Shown: piece by piece, positions 1-9,378 of the stretch
Layout: every line of letters starts with the position of its first letter
Position numbering within the stretch: the stretch's first letter is position 1
Position numbers and translations under genes: made by a program
Source of the DNA: Mucilaginibacter terrae
GTDB lineage: Bacteria > Bacteroidota > Bacteroidia > Sphingobacteriales > Sphingobacteriaceae
Direction of reading: 5' to 3'
Assembly: GCF_031951985.1 (NCBI RefSeq)
Contig: NZ_JAVLVU010000001.1
Span: 2,542,001 to 2,606,000 of the forward strand
Length of the DNA stretch: 64,000 nt
Notes under the pieces: model-generated
What the model was told of the DNA's origin: nothing
Databases searched by the model: none
What the model saw: the letters and a program-made list of their open reading frames with translations, nothing else

Positions 1-2
1 CA

Positions 3-107
3 GTAACCGGCTTTTTAATATGGTGGGGAAAACGCAATAAGAAAAATAAAAAGAAAGCGGGCATTCAGCATAAAAAAACACCTCAGCCTGCGCTAAACAC
101 GATATAA
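3..107 (+). CDS. PepSY-associated TM protein, C-terminal end (partial)
   Basis: Only the last 34 codons are inside the window, with the stop at 105-107. The end of a membrane helix (VTGFLIWWGK) is followed by a run of lysines, asparagines and arginine and a short soluble tail. This TGFLIWW-plus-basic ending is typical of the last helix of PepSY_TM proteins, which in Bacteroidota often sit next to TonB-dependent siderophore receptors. The assignment rests on this short ending only. A strong terminator follows directly. Confidence 0.5.
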   Translation, partial: VTGFLIWWGKRNKKNKKKAGIQHKKTPQPALNTI

Positions 108-125
108 CAGACGCCACAAAGCAAA

Positions 126-164
126 CAAGAGCCTGCCTTACCCAAGAGCAGGCTCTTGTTTTTT
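126..164 (+). terminator. Rho-independent terminator of the PepSY-type gene
   Basis: A perfect 11-bp stem (126-136 with 148-158) encloses an 11-base loop and is followed by a run of six T. It lies 19 bases after the stop codon of the upstream partial gene. Confidence 0.85.
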
Positions 165-232
165 AATTATAAAGGTTTGAAACTAAACTTATAAGCCATA
201 ACTTTAGTTTACCTAACCTATGTAGCCTTGTT

Positions 233-3034
233 ATGCCAAAATGTTTGAACCTTTTTAACTTCTTGATTTTTTGTGTAATTATATGTGTTACCACAGGGCA
301 ATGCCTGGCACAGGCACCAACCCGGGGGCAGCTTAATACCATTATAACAACCGTTAACACCACTACCGAAAAGCTGGGTATCGAAAAACTGTACCTGCAA
401 ACCGACAAGCCTACCTACAACACGGGCGACACGCTTTGGTTTAAGGCCTACCTGGTAGATGCCTCGTCGTTAAGTTCATCTTTAAAAAGCGGCTTGCTAT
501 ATATTGAACTGGCCAGCGATAGCAATCGCCTGGTTCAACGTATGATGCTACCTGTTTACCGTGGCCTAACTTTAGGAAGTATAGTGTTAAATCCCGACGA
601 TATGCCCCAGGGTGGTTACACCCTGAAAGCCTACACCAACTGGATGCGCAATTTTGGCGAAGAAATCATTTACCAGAAACACTTTTACGTAGCCAACCCT
701 AATGCCGATAACTGGCTCATTAACTACAACGCCAATGCTGCTAAATTAAACGGTAAGGAAAACGTTAAGCTTAAACTAAACATTAACCAACTGGACAACG
801 ACCCGGTACGGGTGCGCGAAATGCAACTGCGGCTTACCGATGGCAAACGCACCCTGCTTAAGAGCGATGTACAAACCGATGTAGCGGGGTTGTTGGATGT
901 AAACTTTGATCTGCCCGAAAAAGCCAATGCCAAAAACCTATCGGTAAGTTTAAAGGATATGCGTAAGGGAGCGGGTAACCGTGTGCTGAATATGCCCCTG
1001 CTGCTTAACCGGCCGCAAAATATAGATGTGCAATTCATGCCCGAAGGGGGCAACCTTGTAGCTGGCCTTGCAGCGCATGTAGCATTTAAAGCAGTTAGCG
1101 AAGATGGATTGGGCATCAACATTTCCGGCACCATATTCGATTCTAAAAATAATAAAGTTGCAGATTTTTCATCGGCACATAAAGGCATGGGTACTTTCGA
1201 TTTTTTGCCTGTTGCCAATGAGGTTTATACAGCTAAAGTTAAACTGGCCGATGGCACATTGAAAAACATTACTTTGCCTATTGTAGCTGTTAAAGGAATA
1301 AGCTTAACTGTAAAGAATCCCTATAAAGCTGATTCGTGCGAGGTGTGGGTATACGGCTCTGCCGATTCGACGGTTATAAACCGGCAGTACTATTTAATAG
1401 CGCAGGCACGCGGTATTGCATGTTATGGGGCATCTTTTAAATTGGGCAACCGCCCGGCAAAGTTTACCATGGCAAAAAACTTGTTCCCTACCGGAGTTGT
1501 GCGTTTTATGTTGGTAGGTGCTGACAAGACACTGCTTAATGAACGCCTTGCATATATTGACCATGCCGATGACCTGCGCATCAAAATATCACCCGGCAAA
1601 CCAACTTACAACCGTCGTGATAGTGTAAGCATGAATTTAGAAGTGACCGATAAAAACGGGGCTCCTGTGTTGGGTTCGTTTTCGCTGGCGGTGACCGATG
1701 ATGGGCAGGTAAAAATTGACACGCTTACCCAAAGCCGCATCAGCACGTATCTGCATTTAAGTTCCGATTTAAGTGGGCCGATCGAAGACCCCGGCTATTA
1801 TAACAATCCTTTAGCGAGTGCTCAAAAATGGCAAAACATGGATAATTTGCTATTAACACAAGGCTGGGTAGGTTATAATTGGAATAACTATTTTAAATCC
1901 GCACCGGCATTTGCTTTTCAGCCCGAGCGCGAGTTTAGCATCAGGGGAAAAGTAACCAATGTATTTAATAAGCCGGTGGCAAAATCGGGCATTACATTGC
2001 TATCTAAAAAGCCATTTTTACTCGCCGATACGGTATCTAATGACAAAGGCAATTTTATATTTACCGGTATTTATCCGGCCGATACTGCAGTGTTTTTTTT
2101 ACAAGCCAAAAACAAGCGCGGCAAAAGCTTTAACGTGGGTATTGAAGTTGAAGAGTTTGTGCCCCCGGTTTTTAAAGCCCCTGCCGAAAGGCTCGTACCT
2201 TGGTACGTAAATATTGATACCGCCAGGCGACAATTAGTAACCAAACAAAAACAGCTTAAAGATAACCAGGAACGCATAAGTAAAGGGACCTTGCTAAAAG
2301 CCGTTGAGGTAAAAGCTAAAAAAGTTGTTAAGGGTTCCAAAAATTTGAATGGCGCCGGAGGTTCAGATATTATAATTGATGAGGAAACGATCATAAAATC
2401 AGGGCGAACCAACTTGAGACAGTTGCTCGAAAAGAGGGTGAAAGGTTTTTATTTGAAAACCGGTAAAAACTTTTTCAGGAGCTATGTGATCAACAACGTA
2501 ACAATGCACCTTGTGATTGACGGCGTTGAAATTGACTGGTTTTTTGACCCGGAAGGAAGCGTAGAATATTTCAGGTTTTATGACCAGTATCTTGATTATT
2601 ATGATGCAGAAGAGATTAAGGGCATTGAAGTAATGACCAGCAGCCAGTATTCATCCAGTTATTTCAGTCAGTTTATTCAACCCAAAAATCCAATGGCTTC
2701 ACCGTTCGATCATTGTTTTGTGGAGGTTACTACACGCAGTGGCCATGGTCCGTTCATGAAAAAAGCGGTGGGAACTTATGTATACCGGCCTATGCCGTTT
2801 GCGCTACCCAAGGCATTTTATTCGCCCAAGTACAAACCTAATTCAGTACCCGACATGACCGACATCCGCTCGACCATACACTGGGAACCCAACGTTGTAA
2901 CCGATAAAAACGGCAAGGCAACCTTAAACTTTTACACCGCCGACAATGCCGGTAAGTACAGCGTAGTAGTGGAAGGCACTGATCTGCAGGGCAGCGTGGG
3001 TAGTAACACTGCGGTTATTAAAGTGAATAAGTAA
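233..3034 (+). CDS. MG2-domain / TonB-plug-like envelope protein
   Basis: 933 residues. A signal peptide (about residues 1-27, ending GQCLAQA) leads into an alpha-2-macroglobulin MG2-type domain with the hallmark LYLQTDKPTYNTGDTLWFKA. A carboxypeptidase-regulatory-like segment follows around residues 560-640. Next comes a plug-like segment around 720-800, with LRQLLEKRVKGF and VIDGVEID. The last 50 residues resemble the macroglobulin segment WEPNVVTDKNGKATLNF. Proteins of this architecture are common in Bacteroidota and are thought to act at the outer membrane, but their substrate is unknown. There is no beta-barrel, so it is not a complete TonB receptor. It ends 8 bases from the convergent radC gene. 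Confidence 0.75.
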   Translation: MPKCLNLFNFLIFCVIICVTTGQCLAQAPTRGQLNTIITTVNTTTEKLGIEKLYLQTDKPTYNTGDTLWFKAYLVDASSLSSSLKSGLLYIELASDSNRLVQRMMLPVYRGLTLGSIVLNPDDMPQGGYTLKAYTNWMRNFGEEIIYQKHFYVANPNADNWLINYNANAAKLNGKENVKLKLNINQLDNDPVRVREMQLRLTDGKRTLLKSDVQTDVAGLLDVNFDLPEKANAKNLSVSLKDMRKGAGNRVLNMPLLLNRPQNIDVQFMPEGGNLVAGLAAHVAFKAVSEDGLGINISGTIFDSKNNKVADFSSAHKGMGTFDFLPVANEVYTAKVKLADGTLKNITLPIVAVKGISLTVKNPYKADSCEVWVYGSADSTVINRQYYLIAQARGIACYGASFKLGNRPAKFTMAKNLFPTGVVRFMLVGADKTLLNERLAYIDHADDLRIKISPGKPTYNRRDSVSMNLEVTDKNGAPVLGSFSLAVTDDGQVKIDTLTQSRISTYLHLSSDLSGPIEDPGYYNNPLASAQKWQNMDNLLLTQGWVGYNWNNYFKSAPAFAFQPEREFSIRGKVTNVFNKPVAKSGITLLSKKPFLLADTVSNDKGNFIFTGIYPADTAVFFLQAKNKRGKSFNVGIEVEEFVPPVFKAPAERLVPWYVNIDTARRQLVTKQKQLKDNQERISKGTLLKAVEVKAKKVVKGSKNLNGAGGSDIIIDEETIIKSGRTNLRQLLEKRVKGFYLKTGKNFFRSYVINNVTMHLVIDGVEIDWFFDPEGSVEYFRFYDQYLDYYDAEEIKGIEVMTSSQYSSSYFSQFIQPKNPMASPFDHCFVEVTTRSGHGPFMKKAVGTYVYRPMPFALPKAFYSPKYKPNSVPDMTDIRSTIHWEPNVVTDKNGKATLNFYTADNAGKYSVVVEGTDLQGSVGSNTAVIKVNK

Positions 3035-3042
3035 GATTCACT

Positions 3043-3741
3043 TTATAACAATCCCTCATCGGCAAAGCTATAGTAGCCACCGTCGGTAATAATCAAATGA
3101 TCGAGCACGCCTATATCTAATATCTTGCCGGCCTGATGTATTTTGCGGGTAAGGTCAATATCCTGCTGGCTGGGCTTGAGGTTACCCGAAGGGTGATTAT
3201 GGGTTAAGATGATGGACGAAGCCTGATGCTGCAAAGCTATATGAAAGATTATTTTAGGATCGGCCACGGTGCCCGATAGGCCACCCTTGCTGATGAGTTC
3301 TTTGGCTATTACCTTGCAGCTACGGCTCAACAGCAATATCCAGAATTCCTCGTGGTTTAAATCAACCAAATGCCGTTTCATTACTTGGTAAACGCTCTTA
3401 CTGCCTGCTACGGTGTCGGGGACTTTAATTTCAGTATCATCGCGGCGGCGGCCCAACTCCAGCGCTGCAATAATGGAGATAGCCTTAGCCTCCCCAATAC
3501 CTTTAAATTTAGAAAGCTCGGCTACCGATACCTTGCCCAGCTTTTGCAGATCGTTATCATAGTGGTGCAAAATACGCTTGCTCAATTCCACCGCCGATTC
3601 GGTACGGCTGCCCGACCCGATCAGTATGGCAATCAGTTCCGCATCGCTCAGCGCGCGGCGGCCCTGGCTGTTCAGTTTCTCGCGCGGACGGTCTTCCTCG
3701 GCCCAGGCCTTAATACTTATTTTGCTTTCGTATGCTTCCAC
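3043..3741 (-). CDS. radC: RadC family JAB-domain protein
   Basis: 232 residues, full length for the family. The N-terminal part (ISIKAWAEEDRPREKL, then SDAELIAILIGSGS) is the helix-hairpin-helix-like UPF0758 region. The C-terminal JAB/MPN domain carries the metal-binding motif LTHNHPSGNLKPSQQD. The family was historically linked to DNA repair but its biochemical role is unsettled. The start is a GTG at 3739-3741, chosen because MEAYESKISIKAWAEEDRPR matches the usual N terminus. Confidence 0.9.
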   Translation of the reverse strand: MEAYESKISIKAWAEEDRPREKLNSQGRRALSDAELIAILIGSGSRTESAVELSKRILHHYDNDLQKLGKVSVAELSKFKGIGEAKAISIIAALELGRRRDDTEIKVPDTVAGSKSVYQVMKRHLVDLNHEEFWILLLSRSCKVIAKELISKGGLSGTVADPKIIFHIALQHQASSIILTHNHPSGNLKPSQQDIDLTRKIHQAGKILDIGVLDHLIITDGGYYSFADEGLL

Positions 3742-3783
3742 GGTTTGAAGCTATTGAAAATATTGATGGGATGCAAGAGCCAC

Positions 3784-3815
3784 TCCCAAACCCTCCCCGG
3801 GAGGGAGGGCTTAAA
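3784..3815. repeat. GC-rich palindromic repeat (CCTCCCCGGGAGGG type)
   Basis: A short C-rich/G-rich palindrome with the core CCTCCCCGGGAGGGAGGG. Related copies occur at about 14521-14610, 37165-37200, 43900-43932 and 61235-61278. It lies between radC and the convergent-side repeat at 3822-3905 and has no gene of its own. Confidence 0.7.
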
Positions 3816-3821
3816 CAAAAA

Positions 3822-3905
3822 CGTCATTGCGAGGTACGAAGCAATCTCTGCGGATACAAGGCGGTTATGCCAAGCTCAGAGATTGCTTCGTACCTCGCAA
3901 TGACG
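3822..3905. repeat. Perfect 29-bp inverted repeat (CGTCATTGCGAGG family)
   Basis: The arm 3822-3850 is the exact reverse complement of 3877-3905, with a 26-base spacer. The outer ends read CGTCATTGCGAGG. Related but diverged copies lie at 42087-42249, 53057-53110, 55190-55310 and 36550-36630. There is no transposase inside. This is a non-autonomous, REP- or MITE-like dispersed element. Confidence 0.85.
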
Positions 3906-3983
3906 CGATATTTAAAAGTTAATCAGAAAACGAGTTGCTATACATTCACACACAACCCGCAACCTACAACTCACTACTAAGTC

Positions 3984-6317
3984 TTACCTCGCATCTACCT
4001 TAGGTTTTAACTGATACTCTTTAGGTGTTTCGGCACCCATAAGGTAGCGTACAAAATAGTCCCAGCGGCGGCGGGTCATGTAGTTGCTGTACTGGCCGTA
4101 ACCGTGTGCACTATTAGGGAATATCACCAGGTCATAATCTTTACCGGCTTTTTCCAGAGCTTCAACTACCAGCAGGGTATTGTATGGAGGTACGTTGTCG
4201 TCCATCATGCCATGAGCCAGCATCAGTTTACCTTTCAGGTTTTTGGCGAAGTTTTGATTGGCCTGGTCTTCGTAGTTTGATACGCCGTTGGCATCTTTGG
4301 TTAGTAAGCCAATGTAACGTTCGCCCCAATCATCCTCGTAATTACGGTTATCATGGTTGCCCGATTCTGATATACCTACTTTAAAAAAATCAGGGTATTT
4401 AAACATGGCACAAGCCGTGGCAAAACCACCGCCCGAGTGGCCCCACATACCGGCGCGGTTAATATCAATGTATGGATACTTTTGAGCCAGTTGCTGCATG
4501 CCGCTTACTTGGTCGGGCAGGGTATTGTCTGACATTTTTCCGTAAGCCATATCATGGAAACTTTTGGAACGCAATGGGTTACTGGTACCTTCGATCAGCA
4601 CTACTACGAAACCCAGTTCGGCCAAGGCCTGATGGTCGCCACGTGCGGCCGAGAACCCCCAGTTACCACCCATACTACCTCCCTGCGGACCAGGGTATAG
4701 GTAATTGATAATAGGATATTTTTGATTAGCATCCAGATGTGTCGGCGTGAACATCAAGCCATAAAGATCGGTTTTACCATCGGCAGCTTTAACCGTTATG
4801 GGCGTAGGTGCTTTCCATCCTGAAGCCGTAAGACGCGAAATATCGGTTTGCTGAACTGTAGTAATGAGCTTACCATTGAGATTACGCAAAACAGTTACCG
4901 GGGCAACATTAGGTTGCGAGTAAGTATCAACCAAATAATTACCCGATGGCGAGAACGTAACCTGGTGAAAACCAGCATCAGGTGTTAAATCAGTCAATTT
5001 TTTACCGTCGAAACCAATTTTGAAAATATGGCTGAAGTACGGGTTCAGTTTATCTTTACCATTGGCCACAAAGTAAAGTGTACGGCTTTTCTCGTCAACT
5101 TTCAACAAACGGGTTACTACCCAATCGCCTTTGGTTATCTGGTTTTTCAACTTGCCGGTGGCAGCATTATACAGGTACAAATGTCCCCAGTTATCACGCT
5201 CCGAAAACCAAATGATCTCGTTGCTTTTAGGCAGATAACGCCAGTTGATGCTTCCCCATCCCGATTCATATTGCGTATTAACCACTTCCTCAAACACTTC
5301 GCGTACGTCGCCGGTGGCAGCGTTGGCTATGCGCACTTTTTCCTGCTTATGATCGCGCGAGGTTGATACGAAGGCCAGTTGGGTGCCGTCGGCGCTCCAG
5401 TTCACGTCATCCAGCGTACCACTGCTCGATATATCATCGCTCAGCGTGGCGCGGTGCGGATCGGCCGGTACCTTGAGCATAATTACTTTAGGGTTATCCA
5501 CCTCTATAATACAGCGGTGGATCATGGCTATTTCCTTATCGCCGGGCAACGGGTATTTCCAGGCTTTGAGGGTTGGGGCACCTACGTTTGTGGTCACCAA
5601 ATACATATCGCCTACCTTGCGCTGGTCTTGCTTAAAAGTGGCTATCTTTTTCGAATCGGGCGACCATTGCAAAATAGCAACATCGCTGTGCGACCATCCT
5701 GCATTATCAGTAGCGTAACCAAAATCTTTTTCGCCATCGGTAGTTAACTGGATTTGTTTACCGGTTGCTACATCGCGCACCCAAAGGTTATAGTCTTTAA
5801 TAAAAGCTGTGCGCTTTCCATCGGGAGATGCTACTCCACCGGCTCCACCCCTGCGGCCCATAAAACCACCACGAGCAGGCTGTGCGGCACCGGTATCTTC
5901 GGTAAATGTACCTGCTGCCAAATCATATTTCCAATTCTTGTTGCCTGCATATACGGTGGCGTACTTACCATCATCGGTAAAACCAATGCCTGCGGGTAAA
6001 GTGTTGGCATCATACTTTGCATTGGTGGCTTTAGCCAAACCTTCGGCAAACTTTTGATGATCGAACGCTACAGTACGGCTGCCTTTAACGGCATCAACCA
6101 TTATATATTCAGAGCCTTTGGCAGTAAGGTTACGGTACCAGAATTTATCGGCCGCGAGCCAGTTGGGTCTAACATTAGCGCCATCAACTAACGGTGAGGT
6201 GTTGTAGCCCATAAATTTTTCGGCACGCTCATAATCGGTAACGGCAAGTGCTTTGCCTTGCTGGGCATAGGCACCCGCAAACACGAGCAATAAAGCAGGA
6301 AGTATAAGTTTCTTCAT
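3984..6317 (-). CDS. S9 family peptidase, dipeptidyl peptidase IV type
   Basis: 777 residues with a signal peptide (MKKLILPALLLVFAGAYAQQ), so exported to the periplasm. An N-terminal DPPIV beta-propeller (about 30-480) precedes an alpha/beta-hydrolase domain. The catalytic triad is visible: Ser628 in GHSGGGF, Asp706 in HGMMDDNVPP and His738 in NSAHGYG, with spacing close to mammalian DPP4. It should remove N-terminal X-Pro or X-Ala dipeptides from peptides. A glycine/arginine-rich insert lies near residues 147-160. It reads as a single-gene unit. Confidence 0.9.
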   Translation of the reverse strand: MKKLILPALLLVFAGAYAQQGKALAVTDYERAEKFMGYNTSPLVDGANVRPNWLAADKFWYRNLTAKGSEYIMVDAVKGSRTVAFDHQKFAEGLAKATNAKYDANTLPAGIGFTDDGKYATVYAGNKNWKYDLAAGTFTEDTGAAQPARGGFMGRRGGAGGVASPDGKRTAFIKDYNLWVRDVATGKQIQLTTDGEKDFGYATDNAGWSHSDVAILQWSPDSKKIATFKQDQRKVGDMYLVTTNVGAPTLKAWKYPLPGDKEIAMIHRCIIEVDNPKVIMLKVPADPHRATLSDDISSSGTLDDVNWSADGTQLAFVSTSRDHKQEKVRIANAATGDVREVFEEVVNTQYESGWGSINWRYLPKSNEIIWFSERDNWGHLYLYNAATGKLKNQITKGDWVVTRLLKVDEKSRTLYFVANGKDKLNPYFSHIFKIGFDGKKLTDLTPDAGFHQVTFSPSGNYLVDTYSQPNVAPVTVLRNLNGKLITTVQQTDISRLTASGWKAPTPITVKAADGKTDLYGLMFTPTHLDANQKYPIINYLYPGPQGGSMGGNWGFSAARGDHQALAELGFVVVLIEGTSNPLRSKSFHDMAYGKMSDNTLPDQVSGMQQLAQKYPYIDINRAGMWGHSGGGFATACAMFKYPDFFKVGISESGNHDNRNYEDDWGERYIGLLTKDANGVSNYEDQANQNFAKNLKGKLMLAHGMMDDNVPPYNTLLVVEALEKAGKDYDLVIFPNSAHGYGQYSNYMTRRRWDYFVRYLMGAETPKEYQLKPKVDAR

Positions 6318-6433
6318 GTGTGGTGAGTAAAACGGTAGTAGTTTTAAACAACCAATATACGGCTTTTAAACAGGAGGCTGAAACAAGAGAAATGTATAAC
6401 CGATTTTTTACCTGAGCGATGCGAACATCAAAC

Positions 6434-6465
6434 AAAAAAAGCCGCTTCATTTACATGAAGCGGCC
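6434..6465 (-). terminator. Terminator of rpsT
   Basis: On the minus strand a 10-bp stem (6455-6464 with 6441-6450) closes a 4-base loop and is followed by seven T (A-run at 6434-6440). It starts 29 bases after the rpsT stop codon. Confidence 0.85.
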
Positions 6466-6493
6466 ATATCAGCATACAAAAACTGAAATATTA

Positions 6494-6748
6494 TTACTTT
6501 AAGCCGTTAACAAACTTAGTCAGTTTCGACTTATTGTTTGAAGCTTTGTTTTTGTGAATTACGTTTTTCTTAGCTAAACGGTCAAGCATCGAAATCACTT
6601 TAGTCAATAAAGGAGATGCCTCTTCTCTGCTGGTAGAAGCTCTTAACTTTTTGATAGCGTTTCTGGTGGTTTTAGCCTGATATCTGTTGCGAAGACGCTT
6701 TGTAGCGTTAGCTCTGATTCTTTTAATTGCTGATTTATGATTTGCCAT
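6494..6748 (-). CDS. rpsT: 30S ribosomal protein S20
   Basis: 84 residues, the normal length. It is lysine/arginine-rich and starts MANHKSAIKRIRANATKRLR, the standard S20 N terminus that contacts 16S rRNA. It is monocistronic, with its own consensus promoter just upstream and an intrinsic terminator downstream. Confidence 0.97.
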   Translation of the reverse strand: MANHKSAIKRIRANATKRLRNRYQAKTTRNAIKKLRASTSREEASPLLTKVISMLDRLAKKNVIHKNKASNNKSKLTKFVNGLK

Positions 6749-6780
6749 TTTAGCTGATTATCTTTTTGATTTTCGGACTG

Positions 6781-6812
6781 CAAATGTATTACAAATATTT
6801 ACAAGTTGCAAA
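6781..6812 (-). promoter_or_regulatory. Bacteroidota-type promoter of rpsT
   Basis: On the minus strand a TTTG (-33 element, 6809-6812) is followed after exactly 20 bases by TACATTTG (6781-6788), a full match to the TAnnTTTG -7 consensus. Transcription should start about 25 bases before the rpsT ATG. Strong agreement with the known Bacteroidota housekeeping sigma consensus. Confidence 0.75.
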
Positions 6813-6858
6813 TCTGTTATAAAATAATTTTCAGCATGTTATCAATATTACGGCTTAC

Positions 6859-7560
6859 TTATTTAATGGTGAAAACCCCCACACCAAAAGCAGCAGTGCC
6901 GGTACCGGCTACCAAATCTTTGGCATATATGGTATAAACTTTACCGCTCTCCAAATTTATATTTAGGTTAGCCGAAGGGACAAGTCCGCTTACAGCACGC
7001 AAACTATAACAGCCGGCGTTAACTTCGGTTGAAGGTGCCACGCCACGAAAATTCTGAGTACCTACCAATACGGTTGTCCCATTATTTAATGTAGCTCCGG
7101 TAGCATTGGGCGATGCATTTACAAAACGAATTTTAGCTTTACCTGCTGTCGGAGCGGCCAAATCATCGGCTACGGCAAGTATACCTAAGCTACTGTTTTG
7201 ACCTACCAAAAAGTACGTGTAACTGGTTTAAACATCAAAATTTGACTGGGTTGATGCCAATGTGGCCTTGCCCGAAGCCGACTTAATAAACACATCCTGA
7301 TCGCCCGAAAAAGTATCATTATAGCCCGAAGTTTACGCCGTTTTGTGTACACAACACATCATCAACATATAAACGGGCGGCAGAACCATCGGGGCTGGCA
7401 TTAATTAAATTAACACGGGGGTGCTGGGGCTTCAAAATTGTAAGCATCGTCTTTTTTGCACGACGAAAGAAAAGTTAAACCTAACAAGCCAACAAAGGCA
7501 TAACGAACAGTGAGTTTAAATGCAGAAGCAAATTGTTTCTTAGATGGATAACAAGGCTTT
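6859..7560 (-). pseudogene. Decayed DUF4397 lipoprotein gene
   Basis: Reading the minus strand from about 7560, one frame gives KKQFASAFKLTVRY and then a lipoprotein signal-like LLGLTFLSSCKKD but no ATG. The frame breaks after FEAPAP and resumes in another frame with RVNLINASPDGSAARLYVDD. It breaks again near 7325 and continues as YNDTFSGDQDVFIKSASG, meets an in-frame TAA at about 7227, then reads on as TSYTYFLVGQNSSLGILAVAD to the end at 6859. Two frameshifts, one stop and a missing start make it a clear pseudogene. The LINASPDG and IRFVNASPNA segments are typical of DUF4397, as in the two intact paralogs at 9379-10805. The last 116 codons could still be read but lack a signal peptide. Confidence 0.85.
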
Positions 7561-7684
7561 AAAAAACCTTAACTAATAGTATAAATACGCAAAAAAACGG
7601 CCCAATGGTATTTGTTTTACTACCTTGCTTTTTGGAATAGCATTAACCCATAACTACATAATAGTTTTAAAAGGCTGGTTTAAG

Positions 7685-8710
7685 GTGAAGTTTGTTAAGG
7701 ATATAATTATTGCATTGATCGCATTAACCCTGCTTAGTTCATGGGGATTTTATGCTCATTTTAGAGTAAACCGGGTAGCTGTATTTACCCTGCCCAGGGC
7801 TATGAGTGGTTTTTACCAGGCTAATATTGAATACCTTACCGAACATGCTATAAGCGCCGACAGGCGGCGTTATGTTGATTCGGCAGAAATACCCCGCCAC
7901 TTTTTTGATGCCGACCATTATGGCAAAGACCCATTCCATACCGTTCCTCAAAAGTGGAACGACGCCATAGCCAAGTATAGCGCCGATACCCTGTACAAAT
8001 ACGGCACCCTCCCGTGGACTATACAATACAATTACTACCGTCTGGTTGATGCCTTTAAAAACCACGACACCAGCGCCATCAAGCATTATTCGGCTTACTT
8101 AGGGCATTACGTGGCCGATGCCTGTGTTCCGCTGCATACCACCATGAACCACGATGGGCAGCTCACCCACCAGGATGGTCTGCATGCCCTTTGGGAGAGC
8201 CGCCTGCCCGAGCAGTTTGGCAATAGCTACAATTACAATGCAGGCAAAGCTAAGTATCTCGAAAACCCGCTTTGGCAAGCCTTTATATTATGCCGGAGTT
8301 CCTTTAAATGCACTGATTCGGTTTTGCGCATACAGCAACAGGTCGACAAAACTTTTCCGGCCGATAAAAAGTACGAGGTGATTATGAGGGGCAAACGCAA
8401 GATCAAGGACTTTTCGGCAGCTTATTGCCGTGCCTATCATACCGCACTTAAAGGCATGGTGCAACGCCGGTTACGCACAGCCATACTCAACGTGGGCAGC
8501 TATTGGTACTCGGCCTGGGTTGATGCCGGGCAGCCCGACCTAAACCAAATAACAGAGCCCCTACCCGACAGCCTGAAACAAAAAACCGCCCATGAGGCGG
8601 CTTTGTATAAGTTAGGAAAAATTGCTGCGTTGCCTAATTACGGCACGGTTAACAAACCGCTACCAAAGCAACAGACACAATTACGCAGTACGGGAAAACC
8701 TACTCCGTAA
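7685..8710 (+). CDS. Zinc-dependent phospholipase C / S1-P1 nuclease-fold protein
   Basis: 341 residues from a GTG at 7685. This start gives a neat signal peptide (MKFVKDIIIALIALTLLSS); a TTG 60 bases earlier is the alternative. Metal-ligand motifs of the family are seen in order: WGFYAH just after the signal peptide, HFFDADHYG, LGHYVADACVPLHTT and HALWESRLP. The mature protein therefore begins almost directly with a zinc-ligating Trp-Gly-x-x-x-His. It is probably a periplasmic or surface hydrolase; the substrate (phospholipid or nucleic acid) cannot be told. It overlaps the convergent DedA gene by 30 bases. Confidence 0.75.
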   Translation: MKFVKDIIIALIALTLLSSWGFYAHFRVNRVAVFTLPRAMSGFYQANIEYLTEHAISADRRRYVDSAEIPRHFFDADHYGKDPFHTVPQKWNDAIAKYSADTLYKYGTLPWTIQYNYYRLVDAFKNHDTSAIKHYSAYLGHYVADACVPLHTTMNHDGQLTHQDGLHALWESRLPEQFGNSYNYNAGKAKYLENPLWQAFILCRSSFKCTDSVLRIQQQVDKTFPADKKYEVIMRGKRKIKDFSAAYCRAYHTALKGMVQRRLRTAILNVGSYWYSAWVDAGQPDLNQITEPLPDSLKQKTAHEAALYKLGKIAALPNYGTVNKPLPKQQTQLRSTGKPTP

Positions 8711-9328
8711 AGCAGCCCATATTGGTGGCAGTAATGATACCACTACAATGCCCAATGCTATAAGCGAAAAATTCTTTTTAAAGAATGGCACGTTACCCAG
8801 TAAATATCCTAAAAACAGAAAAGTAACGATCCACGATACCCCTCCAATAATGTTATATAAGCTGTAACGGCCAAAAGGCATCCTACCCACACCAGCCACA
8901 AAAGGGGCAATGGTACGTATAATAGGCATAAAACGGCTAAATATTACCGCCTTACCACCATGCTTATCAAAAAAAGCTTTGGTTTTAAGATAATAATCGA
9001 GCTTGAGCACTTTATTTTCGGGCTTAAAAACACGTGCGCCAAGGTAGTTGCCCAACTGATAATTAACCGTGTTTCCTAAAACCGCAGCTACAATAAGCAG
9101 TATAGAAAGCAAATAAATATCTAACCCTGTATTACCGGTTGCAATAAGCGCTCCGGCTGCAAACAGTAACGAATCACCGGGGAGAAATGGTGTTACCACA
9201 AACCCGGTTTCGGCAAAGATGATTATGAAAAGTATGAGGTAAGTCCAGGCCTGGTATTGCCTCGTAATTTCGGCCAAATGCACATCAATGTGCAAAATAA
9301 AGTCAATAAGATGTTTTATAATTTCCAC
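8681..9328 (-). CDS. DedA family membrane protein
   Basis: 215 residues from a GTG at 9326-9328, giving MEIIKHLIDFILHIDVHLAE, the usual N terminus; a TTG at 9358 would add ten residues. Hallmarks are FAETGFVVTPFLPGDSLLF and FSRFMPIIRTIAPFVAGVGRM in a multi-helix inner-membrane protein (SNARE-associated/VTT domain). DedA proteins are lipid scramblase-like factors implicated in undecaprenyl-phosphate and phospholipid recycling and in envelope homeostasis. The 3' end overlaps the convergent phospholipase-like gene. Confidence 0.9.
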   Translation of the reverse strand: MEIIKHLIDFILHIDVHLAEITRQYQAWTYLILFIIIFAETGFVVTPFLPGDSLLFAAGALIATGNTGLDIYLLSILLIVAAVLGNTVNYQLGNYLGARVFKPENKVLKLDYYLKTKAFFDKHGGKAVIFSRFMPIIRTIAPFVAGVGRMPFGRYSLYNIIGGVSWIVTFLFLGYLLGNVPFFKKNFSLIALGIVVVSLLPPIWAALRSRFSRTA

Positions 9329-9378
9329 CGTTTTTGCAGTTTGCCGTAAAAGTAGCAAATATTTGCAGAGGTAAGATA

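Noticed and set aside
3370..3903. 177-codon open frame opposite radC
   Set aside because: Lies antisense to a clear radC and runs into the inverted repeat; composition is that of a shadow frame.
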